DNA of 64,000 bases from Sesamum alatum. Its lineage: Eukaryota > Streptophyta > Magnoliopsida > Lamiales > Pedaliaceae. Both the position numbers and the translations under genes were made by a program. The stretch's first letter is position 1, and every line of letters begins with the position of its first letter. The stretch is from positions 29,852,479 to 29,916,478 of the forward strand of contig JACGWO010000005.1 of NCBI GenBank assembly GCA_034509735.1. Reading direction: 5' to 3'. The notes beneath the pieces were generated by a model. The model was not told the DNA's origin. It did not search any database and saw nothing but the letters and a program-made list of their open reading frames with translations. This document shows positions 1 to 9,920 of the stretch, piece after piece.

Positions 1-47
1 ATTAGGCCAAGCCACTAAGAGCGCGTGTATCCTACCTTCCATAAGAA

Positions 48-326
48 ATTAGTAATTTTCTGAACACACTATGTGTGTGCATAACTTTTTAAGATTATTT
101 AAAATAAAATAATTATTATTAATAATATATATAATAATTATAAAGTAATAATAATATAATATTATAGTGTGAAAAAAGAGCATGAAAATAATATAAAAAT
201 AACTACAAAAAATAATGGGATAGTGGGAAGTTAATAAATAAATCAATAAATTAAATCAAATATTAAATTGCAAACAAAAAATGAGATACACCAAATTAGT
301 GCTCTCCCTTAATAATAAGGTATAGA
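48..326 (-). mobile_element. Short non-autonomous Helitron-like element, copy A
   Basis: Read on the minus strand, the element opens with TCTATACCTTATTATTAAGG at 326 and closes near 48 with CTAAT. About 15 bases before that end lies a small hairpin, CACAC-ACATA-GTGTG. The same opening and closing pattern (TCTATAC..TTAAGGGAGAGCAC; hairpin; CTAGT) is seen in the copies at 61757-62088 and about 62089-62445, so three members of one family bracket the window. A 5' TC, a 3' hairpin and CTRRT are Helitron hallmarks. The interior is AT-rich and non-coding. No target duplication is expected for this class. Confidence 0.6.
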
Positions 327-574
327 TTAAGGAAAGGTGGTTTTAGGCTGAATTTATGAAAACATGGGGATTTATTTTAGAACATACGGGGGTCTTAACT
401 ATTTCACGAAAAACACAGGGGTCAGGTAAATGGGGTTTAGCCTTAATTTAATTGCAACAAATATAATTCCTTAAATAAATTAAAAAATAATTATTCTATT
501 TAAAATTATATAACACCGCTATTAAACTTATCGTATAATACTAATTCAAAATGTATGATAAATATTTGTTGTTT

Positions 575-591
575 AACTATTGGTTTATTTT
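575..591 (+). repeat. Left target-site duplication of the SINE
   Basis: The 17-base string AACTATTGGTTTATTTT occurs here and again, identical, at 834-850. It immediately flanks the tRNA-derived element, as expected for L1-type target-primed insertion. Confidence 0.85.
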
Positions 592-833
592 GCCGAGGAG
601 GCCTAGCTTAGTTGGCAAAGCTGAGGCCCCATGATCCTAGAGGTGATGGGTTCGAACTCTTGCGTGGGTTGATGTTATTTCTACTGTATATAGGTGTTAG
701 TGTATGTGATATTCTTGATTTGATTGTTTGTAATTGTTTCTATTCGATATTGATAGCCGGCAGGACAGAAGGTAATCACTTCATTTTCGATTAATAAAAT
801 TCATCACTTTCAATTCAAAAAGAATAAAAAAAA
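592..833 (+). mobile_element. tRNA-derived SINE
   Basis: The head carries an RNA polymerase III A box, TAGCTTAGTTGG (604-615), and a B box, GGTTCGAACTC (649-659), spaced as in a tRNA promoter. The tail ends in an A-rich run (about 822-833). A perfect 17-base direct repeat flanks it (575-591 and 834-850). The total of about 240 bases is normal for a plant SINE. It is non-coding; a 60-codon open frame across it is chance. It is not a tRNA gene because no acceptor stem can be closed around the two boxes. Confidence 0.85.
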
Positions 834-850
834 AACTATTGGTTTATTTT
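834..850 (+). repeat. Right target-site duplication of the SINE
   Basis: Identical to 575-591. It follows directly on the A-rich tail. Confidence 0.85.
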
Positions 851-2238
851 TGTTCAACTCAATCTTTTGTTTTCACATTAATCTTTCATCTTTTAGGATT
901 TTTTTACGCTGATGAAAGTGTTTTTATTCTCAGGGTCGGTGATAATGTGGCTATATTTCTGATTTAATTGAATTTAGTCATTCATGTTTATTGTTCTTAG
1001 TTATTTTGTCATTCATGATAATTAATTTACTCCTTATCTTTTTCGTTCAAAATGATGAAATGATATTGAGATTTTGAAATTACTTTAAATTAATTTTTCT
1101 TTGCATCATCCATCTTTTCTTTTTCTTTTTTTTTTCCTATCATTTTAGTTATCTTTTTTATAACTCATTAAAAGTAAGTTTTTTTTTTTCATTTTTTTTA
1201 TATGGAAGATTATTTTAGGTTTATGTATTTTAATATTGTTTTTGATGGAAGATGAACTATATAATACGAACAATTTATTTATAACTAATTTCTTATTTTT
1301 TATATTTTTATATACAAGGTTGAATATATGTAAAATATATATATATAAATATATTTAATAGAATGTCATAATTGTTTGAAAGTAATCTCTCATATAATAC
1401 AATTTTAGTACATAAGTAGAAATATATTGTATATATAGGAAAATATCTTTGTCAGTAATAATCAAAATAGATTAAATATTCAAAACTATTATATTTTACT
1501 TATTAAAAATAAAAATTTTATTTTATGTAAAAGATCTTTATAGCATATTATATTATAAAAATATTATTTAATTAAAAAAAATATATATAATCATGTATAG
1601 CACGGGTCTATGTTAGATCAAAATATACAAATATAGATTGCATTTATTACTTTTTTATTAAATGATGACAGAATCCTAGATTTAGCTTCTATATATAAAG
1701 ACAATGTTGTCGCTCCTAAATCCTTTTCCTGCCAATTTAGTCTGAAAATTGGAGGTGACTTCCACATAACCCAATTAAATTGAAAATTTCTTGACAAAAA
1801 ATTAAAATTACAAAAATTTTAAAGTTATAACACTAAATTACATATATTAATTGTCTTTTGAAAGCTAAATAAACAAGAATACTTCAAATCTTAACTTAAG
1901 GGATATTGTAGCCAGATTCAGGTTTGACCAAATTTGAATCAGTACACTTATTATATGATTGGTATACAATTGAAGCAGAGTAATGATAAATGTATTACAG
2001 TTGCAGTATAATTGTTTCGACTTTGACTAAACCTTGTTAAGATAAAAATTCAATTAGCGCACACACAATGAAAATTCTTGCCTGGATTAGGTTTGGTGAA
2101 CCAAACCAATAACAGAGCAAGTGTCATACACATGCTATGTGATTGATCATTTTTCCTGAACCAGTCATACAACAAGTGTATCACACTTGTCATATAACTG
2201 ATTGAGGTAACCTCCTCAGTCTCCTATCCCATAAAATC
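851..2238. other. AT-rich spacer, no gene seen
   Basis: Very AT-rich with many poly-A/T and AT-dinucleotide runs and no convincing coding frame on either strand. Near 1592-1612 the motif TAGCACGGGTCTATGTTAG resembles the hairpin end of another plant Helitron family, but half the hairpin is decayed, so it is noted only as a possible relic. The last 300 bases are the probable upstream region of the P450 fragment. Confidence 0.5.
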
Positions 2239-2246
2239 TATAAATA
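2239..2246 (+). promoter_or_regulatory. Probable TATA box of the P450 fragment
   Basis: TATAAATA lies 45-52 bases upstream of the original ATG at 2291, a position that fits a plant TATA box with a short leader. The downstream gene is broken, so any promoter activity is vestigial. Confidence 0.5.
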
Positions 2247-2290
2247 CACAAAATAATCAACCTCCAAAACCTCAACCATTCTTCAAAAAA

Positions 2291-2492
2291 ATGTAGCAAC
2301 TTCTTGTGCTGCTAGCTCTGCCCATAATCCTCATTCTCTACTTCCAAATACACAAACCAAAACATGCCAGAAACGTCCTTCATCCACCGGGGCCTCCAGG
2401 GCTTCCTTTGATCGGCACTTTGCACCGGTTTGATGACCAATGTCCTCATCTATACCTACATAGCCTTTCCAAACTGTATGGCCCTATCATGT
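2291..2492 (+). pseudogene. Cytochrome P450 (CYP71/CYP83-like) 5' fragment
   Basis: This is the N-terminal end of a microsomal plant P450 mono-oxygenase: a hydrophobic membrane anchor (VLLALPIILILYF), then the proline-rich hinge (HPPGPPGLPLIG) and the start of the catalytic domain (HSLSKLYGPIMS). Family members run to about 500 residues; about 66 remain, without the I-helix, ExxR or heme-binding cysteine. The ATG at 2291 is followed at once by TAG (2294-2296), where relatives would have a sense codon, so the frame is dead at codon 2. The rest is cut off by the scrambled junction with Copia-1 at about 2489-2534 and is not found elsewhere in the window. The family assignment at subfamily level is tentative. 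Confidence 0.8.
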
Positions 2493-2534
2493 CTTTTAGA
2501 TATCGTTAGAATTCCAAACAGTATGGCCCTATCA
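2489..2534. other. Scrambled junction (filler DNA) between P450 and Copia-1
   Basis: Two short blocks are copied from the two flanks in alternation. Bases 2493-2511 repeat the copia RNase H stretch at 2588-2606 with one extra T. Bases 2514-2534 repeat the P450 stretch at 2468-2488 with one mismatch. Each switch falls at 4-7 bases of microhomology (TTCC, CCTATCA). This is the pattern left by template switching during end-joining repair. Confidence 0.75.
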
Positions 2535-2700
2535 CTTTCCAAGCATTGTTAGAGGAGGTGTAGAAAATGCCATAATCAATAGTACTTTTTAGATATCGTA
2601 GAATTCTTTTCGCAGCATTCATGTGTTCTTCACTTGGATTCTCCATGAACCGACTCACTAATCCGACTGCAAATCGTATGTCGGGTCTAGTACATGTCAA
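2535..2700 (-). pseudogene. Copia-1 RNase H start, truncated
   Basis: The frame encodes [18 protein letters not shown] and [17 protein letters not shown], the conserved end of copia reverse transcriptase leading into RNase H. It breaks off at the NAWKVIG position where a D-S-D-W-type RNase H motif should follow. The remainder of RNase H was lost at the junction with the P450 fragment. Confidence 0.8.
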
Positions 2701-2724
2701 GTATCATAGACTCCCCACAAGACT

Positions 2725-3690
2725 TCAAACTATAGTTGAGTTGACCTTTCTTGTTCCATCGTTTTTGAAAAATTTTACTCCACACTCCATTGGAGTATTC
2801 ACCGGATTGCATTCAATCATCTTGAACTTTTTTATGATCTCCCTTGCATACGCCTCTTGCGAGATGAAAATTCCATCACTTTGTTGCTTTACTTCGTATC
2901 CCAAATAATATGACATGAGTCCCACATCACTCATCTCAAATTCTTGCACCATTGCCTTCTTGAAGTTGTCATACATATGTGGATTATTTCCCGTAAGAAT
3001 GAGATCATCCACATAAATGCACACGCATAATATATCTCCATTCTCCTTCTTCACATAAAGAGCATATTCGTGAAGGCATCTTGAGAAACTATTCTTTTGA
3101 AGATAGTTGTCAAGACGACTATACCATGCCCTTGGTGCTTGCTTGAGACCATATAATGTTTTCTTCAATTTCAACACGTTGTCTTCATGGCCTTTAACCA
3201 TGAAACCATTTAGTTGTTCAACATACACTTATTCTTCAAGAGTACCATTCAAAAATGCAGACTTCACTTTCATTTGATGAATTGGCCATCGATTTTGTGC
3301 CGCAAGAGCGACCAACAACCGTATTGTCTCCAAGTGAGTAACAGGAGCAAAAACTTCTTCATAGTCCACACCATGATTTTGTTTATACCCATTTGCAAAA
3401 AGCCTTGCTTTATACCTTTCCACTTTTTCTTTTGCATTTTTTTTTATTTTGTACACCCATTTGACTCCAATGGCTTCATGACCACTTGGTAGTGTAGCGA
3501 TCTCCCAAGTGTCATTTTTCTCTAATGAATGGATTTCCTCCTCCATGGCTTGCACCCATTTCTTCTCTTGTACAGCTTCTTCAAAACTCAAAGGTTTATC
3601 ATTCATAAATAAACAAAGAAGATTATCACCATTTATTCTTTCCGTAGCATCATAAAGATCACTTATGCTACGATACCTTTGAGATGACAC
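2725..3690 (-). pseudogene. Copia-1 reverse transcriptase
   Basis: Two consecutive frames separated by one in-frame TAA (just before the VYVEQLNGF position) give a nearly complete copia RT. Landmarks are NDTWEIATLP and GVKWVYKIK at the start, KSAFLNG in the central part, LYGLKQAPRAWY, and the catalytic IYVDDLILTG with both aspartates intact. It copies retroelement RNA into DNA in cytoplasmic particles. Only the single nonsense codon and the missing neighbours disable it. Confidence 0.85.
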
Positions 3691-3694
3691 TAAG

Positions 3695-4570
3695 GTGGAG
3701 ATCAAGGGAAAACGTACGATAATTTTGGCTATAAAGAATGGTGATCACAAACTTCTCCACAATGCCTACGACATTCCAAGAATGAAAAATAATATTTTGA
3801 GCATCGGTCAACTTTTGGAGAGTGGACACAAAGTAAAGATGGAGGATAAATATCTATGGCTTCGAGACCGAGATGATAGGCTTGTCGCAAAAGTTGCTAT
3901 AACAAGTAACAGAATGTTCAAGCTAAATGTGAAGACGGCCGAAGCAAAGTGCCTACAAGCTTGCATCAATAATCCTTCATGGATATGGCATATGAGATTC
4001 GGACATCTAAACTTTGAAGGGCTTAAGATGCTAGGAGAAAAGAATATGGTGAGAGGAGTTCCCAAAATAAATCACCCAGATCAGTTATGTGAGGCATGTT
4101 TGCTTGGCAAGCATGCAAGAAAAGGCTTCCCAAAGGAGTCACTTTCAAGAGCAAGCAAACCTCTACAACTTGTGCATGTGGATGTGTGTGGTCCTTTCAA
4201 CCCACAATCATCCGGTAAGAGTTCTAATTTTATACTCTGTATCGATGATTTTACAAGGAAGACGTGGGTTTATTTCCTAAAACACAAGAGTGAAGCTTTT
4301 GACACTTTTAAAAAGTTCAAAACTCGTGTTGAGAAAGAAAGTGATTATGAATTCAAAGCTCTTAGAACCGATAGAGGTGGAGAGTTCACTTCTAATTAAT
4401 TCAAAGTTTTTAGTGAAACGCATGGAATTCGGTGTCATATGACTGTTCCAAGAACACCACAACAAAATTCCATTGCAGAAAGAAAGAATAGAATAATTCT
4501 GAACATGGCGAGGACGATGCTGAAAACAAGGCAATGCCGAAAGAATTTTGGGCTGATGCTTGCAAGACTT
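3695..4570 (+). pseudogene. Copia-1 GAG-pre-integrase and integrase, inverted
   Basis: This stretch reads on plus although gag, RT, PBS and LTR of the same element read on minus. It holds the GAG-pre-integrase domain (YDIPRMKNNILSIGQLLESG), the HHCC zinc-binding region (WHMRFGHLNFEG..CEACLLGKHAR) and the DDE core: D in LVHVDVCGPF, D in ALRTDRGGEF and E in NSIAERKNR. One in-frame TAA lies near 4399 (a Gly/Tyr-type position after TSN). Breakpoints are about 3690 and 4570, where minus-strand linker and gag sequence resume directly. A local inversion inside the element is the simplest explanation. Confidence 0.8.
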
Positions 4571-5184
4571 GCTCCACTGGCACTTGTTGATTTCTTCTTA
4601 TTCTTTCTTCATGAGCTATTAACGATCCATTTAGCTCGTCAATAGTCATGGTATTGATGTCTTTTGCCTCTTCAATAGCCACCACTATATGATTGAACTT
4701 CGCATTAAGAGAGCATAGAATCTTCTCAACTACTCTCACATACGTCAATTTTTTACCAAGCCGTTTCATTTGATTTACCACCACTAAAACTCGAGTGAAA
4801 TAATCTGTAATGGATTCATTCTCCATCATCAAAAGAGACTCAAACTCAGCCATTACAGTTTGGATCCGTACTTTCTTCACTTTATCAACTCCCGGCGGAA
4901 TTCTTTAGAATGTCCCATGCATCCTTGGATTTTGACTCATTAGCGATTTTCTCAAACATCTCATCATCCAATCCTTGATAGATAACGCTGAGAGCACTTT
5001 TATCTCCACTCCTTCTTTTCTGCAACGTGGTTAGTTCGGCTATAGAAAGAGCACCCTCATCGGCGGGTTCATCATACCCGGTCTCAACAAAATTCCACAT
5101 GCCATGAGCCCCAAGAATAACTTTCATTCTAATTGACCACTGATCATAATTGATTTTGGTCAGAGTTGGATATTGGAAGGACAT
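4571..5184 (-). pseudogene. Copia-1 gag (DUF4219/UBN2 type)
   Basis: The N-terminal part begins MSFQYPTLTKINYDQW and contains LGAHGMWNFVETGYDEP, typical of the plant copia gag N-terminus. A frameshift near 4883 leads into the UBN2 region ([34 protein letters not shown]). Gag forms the virus-like particle. The CCHC zinc knuckle that should follow is absent because the inverted integrase segment begins here. Confidence 0.8.
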
Positions 5185-5213
5185 ACGTGGAGTTACGGTG
5201 GTTATTTTAACTA

Positions 5214-5226
5214 GGCTCTGATACCA
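5214..5226 (-). other. Copia-1 primer-binding site (initiator tRNA-Met)
   Basis: On minus this reads TGGTATCAGAGCC, complementary to the 3' end of plant initiator tRNA-Met. It lies three bases inside the LTR end at 5230, as expected for a copia element. Confidence 0.85.
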
Positions 5227-5229
5227 CTT

Positions 5230-5657
5230 TGTTGGAAGCTATGGTGGGTTCAACGCTTTTGAAGGAAGAGAAGAGGAGTATAGCTAAGGAATTTTGTACT
5301 CTAAATTGTGCCTCTCTATTCACTTGAATATAATCTGATTACAAGGCCTTTTATAGGCATAAAACATTAGCAAATAAGCATAAAAATTCGTACAAACAAT
5401 AAATACCAAACAAAATTCTAAGCATCATTCTATGTTTCTGGCAACCCTTGATAAAATAGTCATAACTTTCTGCACAGACTTCCAATCGACTTGAAACATA
5501 GACCATTTGAAACTAGACTCACAGAGCTTTAATTCCAAATAATATTAATCTGAAATGGAAACCTTTTGATATCTGAAAACGCATCTGAAAGTTTGCTCAA
5601 AAACTGTGACTGTTAAAAACTAGAAGACAAGTTTAATTTGTTGTGTAATTCTCAACA
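5230..5657 (-). repeat. Copia-1 5' LTR
   Basis: About 428 bases bounded by TGTTGG on the left and CTCAACA on the right, which pair as short inverted ends TGTTG/CAACA. It sits directly outside the PBS. The partner 3' LTR is not present left of 2535. Confidence 0.75.
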
Positions 5658-6265
5658 GAGTGATGGTGGAATTCTTTGTGGAGGATTATTTTCCTTGTCT
5701 GGGATGGATTGATAAAATCTCTTGTGGAGGATTATTTTCCTTAAGGTATATTTTTTAATTGGAGTTAATTTATAGTATGAAATTGTTTCTTGAGGGCCAA
5801 GTCTTAGTTTAGATTTGCATAGTTTATATATCAGTTAGGAAGATTTTAGGACACCATCAAATTCTAATGATTGAGTTTTGTCAATATTTGATATGATTTA
5901 AATGTGCCCCATCGTTCAAGCTAGATATTAGAATTATTACATACACTTGATTTTTCTTGTACTGTATATCTCATGTCGAATTTAGATCCCCAAACAAATT
6001 AATGTATATATATATATATAGCATTTACGAAATTTATGTATTTTTAGTTTTATATAGACTTTTTCGTGAAATGAGAATATATTTGGGTTAATTAATGAGA
6101 TTGTGTTTCATATTAAACTGTGGTGTCAAATCAATATATTTTTCTTTCTCGTCCAAATACTCCAGATCTGCACTTCCCTTTATCCATAGGGAATATCAAG
6201 CCCTTAAGAGACAAACAACCACGGAGTTTCTCACACACCAAAGTGGATTGGGTCACCATGCTCGT
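5658..6265. other. Spacer between Copia-1 and copia C2
   Basis: No coding frame is supported. A short direct repeat, TTGTGGAGGATTATTTTCC, occurs twice about 47 bases apart (5674 and 5721). The right end (from about 6160) may contain the decayed 3' tail of C2, but no LTR boundary could be fixed. Confidence 0.4.
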
Positions 6266-8103
6266 CTAGCAACTGTAAACATTCAACAAGTCCAAGCAAT
6301 GGTTGAACTTGTTGCTCGTAACTGGCTTGGTCAACATATCGGCTGCATTCTTACTTATATGAATCTTCTGTATCAATACCTCACCAGATGCCACCAACTC
6401 TCTAATCTTGTGATACCTCACGTCAATATGTTTTGTTCTGGCATGATACACTTAGTTCTTGGCCAAGTAGATAGCACTTTGACTATCACAGTGCAACTGA
6501 ACTCCACCTTGCTCAATGCCCAATTCCTTTACAAACCTGGTAAGCCATAAGGCTTTTTTAGCAGCTTCAGCTACTGCCATGTACTCTGCTTCAGTTGTAG
6601 ATAATGCCACAATAGACTGAAATGTTGATTTCCAGTATATAGGCTCTCCACCTAGAGTGAAAACATACCCAGTTGTAGACCTTATCATCAAAATCACTAG
6701 CATAGTCAGAATCCACATATCCCACAACTAAAGGAATATCCTGTTGACTGCCGAATACAATTCCATGCCCAACAAAACCTTCCAAATATCTGAAAATCCA
6801 CTTGACTGCTTCCTAGTGGTGTCTACCTGGTTTAGACATGTATTTGCAGGCTTGATTAACAACATGAGCCAAATCAGGGCGAGTGCATACCGTGGCATAC
6901 ATCAAACAACCAACTACACTAGCGTATGGAACCTTTGCCATGTCTTCAACCTCACGATCTGTCTTAGGGCATTGTTCTGAAGAAAGCTTGAAGTGATTTT
7001 CCAATGGAGTGCTTACTGGCTTTGCTTTGCTCATACCGAACCTGTCTAACACCTGATTACGTTGAGATAGCCACAGTTTCCTTGAGCTTCTGTCTCTGTG
7101 AATCTCCATTCCAAGATTTTTCTTTGCAGCACCTAAGTCTTTTATATCAAATTCCTGGCTCAACAAGGCTTTCAAAGCAAGAACATCATGCAAATCCTTT
7201 GCAACAATCAACATATCAGCAACGTACAGTAATAGAAAAATAAAAGAACCATCATCAAGGCTCTTAACATAAACACAACAATCATACTCACACCGTTTGT
7301 AGCCAATCTGAATCATGTAGGAGTTGAAACACTTGTACCACTGTCTTGGAGACTATTTCAATCCATGTGATGACTTCTTTAACTTACAAACCAGATGCTC
7401 ATGTCCAGGTTGAGTGAACCCATTTGGCTGCTCCATGTAAATTTGCTCCTCCAAATCACCATGCAGAAACGCAGTTTTCACATCCATCTACTTTAAATGC
7501 AGGTCCCAACTAGCTACTAATGCGAGTACCACCCTGAATGAAGGGTGCCTCACCACTGGAGAGAAGATTTCATCGTAATTTATCCCCTTTTGCTATAAGT
7601 ATCCCTTTGCTACCAGCCAACCCTTGAACTTTTCCCCCTCTCTTTCTGATACTACTGGTTCCCTTTTGTACACCCACTTGCAATCGACAGCCTTATTTCG
7701 CTCAGGAAGCTGAACTAGCTCCCATGTATTGTTTTTCTGCAAGGACTCCATCTCTTCTACCATTGCATCCATCTGCTCCTTTTTCTCCTGGCTAGTAATA
7801 GCTCCTTGAAAAGTAGTTGCATCATCTTCATTTATGAGGAGTGCAAAAGCGACCATGTCTTCATAACCCAGTATGCTTGGAGGCTTTACATTGATGCACC
7901 TCGGTTTATCTCTGGCTAGGTTATAAGATTGTAGTTCACCTGTAGTAGAACCACCAGATGCTTGTTGTGAACCTCCACCACTCTCAATTGCTATAGGAAC
8001 ACCAAATGTTGGATGTGGTCTTCCAACGCTTTCAATTTCCACTGGATGTGGTTCCAACTCCATCTTCAATGTATCTGAGTTAGAACTAGTTTCTGGCACC
8101 TCT
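6266..8103 (-). pseudogene. C2: Tnt1-like copia pol fragment (RT and RNase H)
   Basis: On minus from 8103: an integrase-RT linker, then NNTWELVQLPERNKAVDCKWVYKR, the RT body with GYKRCEYDCCVYVKS, a KTRPDLAHVV-like segment, and RNase H with ALSTTEAEYMAVAEAAKKA, HCDSQSAIYLAKN and TKHIDVRYHKIRE, ending at 6266. These are close to the tobacco Tnt1 pattern. The catalytic YVDD reads YVAD, and several frameshifts and stops lie at 7316-7593 and near 6727. LTRs, gag, protease and most of integrase are missing. The upstream end is cut at 8103, where the leader of Copia-I begins. Confidence 0.8.
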
Positions 8104-9048
8104 TTATTTCCATGGTGGAGATGAAGGATGGCCAAGAAAGAAGAACCCCAAGAGAATCCAAGGAGTTCCATGGAGGCCCGACGGAGAAGAAGGCAAGGAC
8201 CATCAGTGTGTTGATTGGTTGCTATTATTAAATGTAATAGTGTAGGACCAACCTTAGATTGACCATAGATCCACTGCGGGCTCAATGGGTCGCATAGGAT
8301 TCGGGCTTGTGATCATCAAACAGGGGCGTGCTAGGCTTCTAATTTTGCATGTGGCTTTTATGGTGAATGAATGGTTTATTTATCGTATTATTGCTAGGCA
8401 TGCAAATCTTTATAATGCATTATGGATGAATGTATGTATGTATGAGATCTCGGTCATCAAACTCTCACTTGGTTGGACCAAGTTGAATATTAGACCCTTA
8501 ATAAATGGACTAGGAATCTAGGAGTTCGTCCAAGCCTTCCATCCATGGCAAAGTGAGGAAGCTAGTTTCAGCCGATAGCGTGGTCTCACAAGTCGTGGCA
8601 TAACTATCGTGCTTAAAAGAAGCTGCATTCTGTCATGAACGAAGAGTACACTCCTGTTGCCTGTCTCACGAGTCGTGGTGGTTGCAGTAAGTGCTACGAT
8701 TCGGTTGATTGGGTCGGGTCTAACGCCCGAATAACGTGATTCACTTGGAGTCCTCGGGATCACGTAAAAGGGTGAGGCAGTTATCTTGGGAATCTCGTGG
8801 AACAAGAATGGTATGGAATACCTCCCACAGGTTGTTTTCCATGCGAATCGTAAAAGCGGGGCATGGAAGGTATCGTCGTGGATCCCGAGCCCACTAGAAA
8901 AAAGTTTCGTGAAAACAACGTTTGAGAGTGTCGTGTTTTCATAGAAATAGTGGGAGAATTAAATGACTGAAGTCCAAGTTTTTAGTATTTATTAAGACCT
9001 TTTATTTAATTCTGCTGATTAAGTTCTGTTTTTAAATGTAGATTGAAA
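8104..9048 (+). other. Copia-I leader (5' untranslated region)
   Basis: Non-coding in the sense direction and alignable by eye, in reverse, to the leaders of Copia-II (44044-44900) and Copia-III (55980-56760): shared blocks include the stretch around the CTACACTATTACA/GGACCAAC segment and AGATCCACTGCGGGCTCA. It contains two near-palindromic segments, CACAAGTCGTG (about 8587) and CACGAGTCGTG (about 8668), found also in the other two leaders. An antisense frame of about 95 codons (8805-8518) is recognisable in the other copies too. Confidence 0.7.
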
Positions 9049-9920
9049 ATGTCTAAGAACCCATTATCAACAGTACTTGAGACAAACAAGTTTAATGGAA
9101 CCAATTACAGTGACTGGTTGCGCAATTTGATGATTATCTTCGATTACGAGAACCAAGGCTATGTCATGGACAAACCATTTCCTCGGACCTTGCCAGAAGG
9201 ATCCACGCCAGAAGAACGTGAGACGTTCGAGACTTGGCATCAGGATAACTGGAAAGTCCGTAGCATCATACTTGCCTCTATGACGAATGAGATTTAGAAG
9301 CAGTATGGTAGGCTAGACGATGTCCCATAATGGCTCGCCTAAAGGATTGCTATGCAGTCCCGGACCGGTATATTAGGTATGTCACGACGAAGGCATTCTT
9401 TGGAACCAAAATGACCGAGGGGTCCTCTATACATGAGCATGGGGTCAAGATGCTTACCTTGGTGGAAAAGCTCGAAGACCTCAACGCAGGCCTCGATAAC
9501 GAGATGTACATTGATTTGATCCTTCAGTCACTCCCACCCTCATTCGACCAATTCATTGTTAAGTACAACATGAATACTCTTGAGAAGGGTATCCATAAGT
9601 TGATCAATATGTTGGTGCAATACGAGGCAACGACTAAGAAGTCTGCGCCGTCTGTGTTGTTTGGAAAAGCTTCAACTTCCAAGATGAAAGGCAAGGGTGC
9701 CGAACGTTGGAAAAGGAAGAAGGGAAAGGAAAAGGCCGTCAAAGCCGCTACCAACACTAAGACTGTTCCCGTTGCCAAGGTCGGGAAAGGCAAAGGGAAA
9801 AGGAAGGTTGACTCAAAGCAACAGTCGAGGGCAAATGACATATGTATTCATTGCCGTGAGAAAGGGCATTGGAAGAGGGATTGCCCCAAACTCCTCTCCA
9901 AGCAAGGTTTTTTTTTGTGA
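9049..9920 (+). pseudogene. Copia-I gag
   Basis: ATG at 9049 (MSKNPLSTVLETNKFNG) follows the leader. The frame runs through NYSDWLRNLMII, a TAG at 9295 where Copia-II has CAG, and a frameshift near 9327. It then continues from MARLKDCYAVPDR to a lysine-rich region and a CCHC zinc knuckle (CIHCREKGHWKRDC, about 9845-9885). The knuckle packages genomic RNA. A T-run of eight (9906-9915) shifts the frame out of line with the protease. Confidence 0.85.

Larger units (their letters stand above)
2535..5657 (-). mobile_element. Copia-1, truncated and rearranged Ty1/copia retrotransposon
   Basis: On the minus strand the order from the right is LTR (5657-5230), PBS (5226-5214), gag (5184-about 4571), an inverted protease/integrase segment (3695-4570, reads on plus), reverse transcriptase (about 3690-2725) and the start of RNase H (to 2535). 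The element stops inside RNase H at the P450 junction, so its 3' LTR is missing. It cannot be autonomous: integrase is backwards, the protease and gag zinc knuckle are missing, and there are frameshifts in gag and a stop in RT. Confidence 0.85.

Noticed and set aside
592..665. tRNA gene
   Set aside because: A and B boxes are present but no acceptor or anticodon stem closes; the A-rich tail and 17-base duplication show a SINE.
612..794. 60-codon reading frame
   Set aside because: Lies entirely within the SINE.
1592..1612. Helitron 3' end
   Set aside because: Only half of the hairpin is recognisable and no 5' end was found.
3695..4399. A separate plus-strand copia nested in Copia-1
   Set aside because: No LTR, PBS or target duplication around it, and it supplies exactly the integrase part missing from Copia-1; inversion is simpler, though not proven.
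4277..4534. Minus-strand frame across the inverted integrase
   Set aside because: Shadow of the integrase frame on the other strand.
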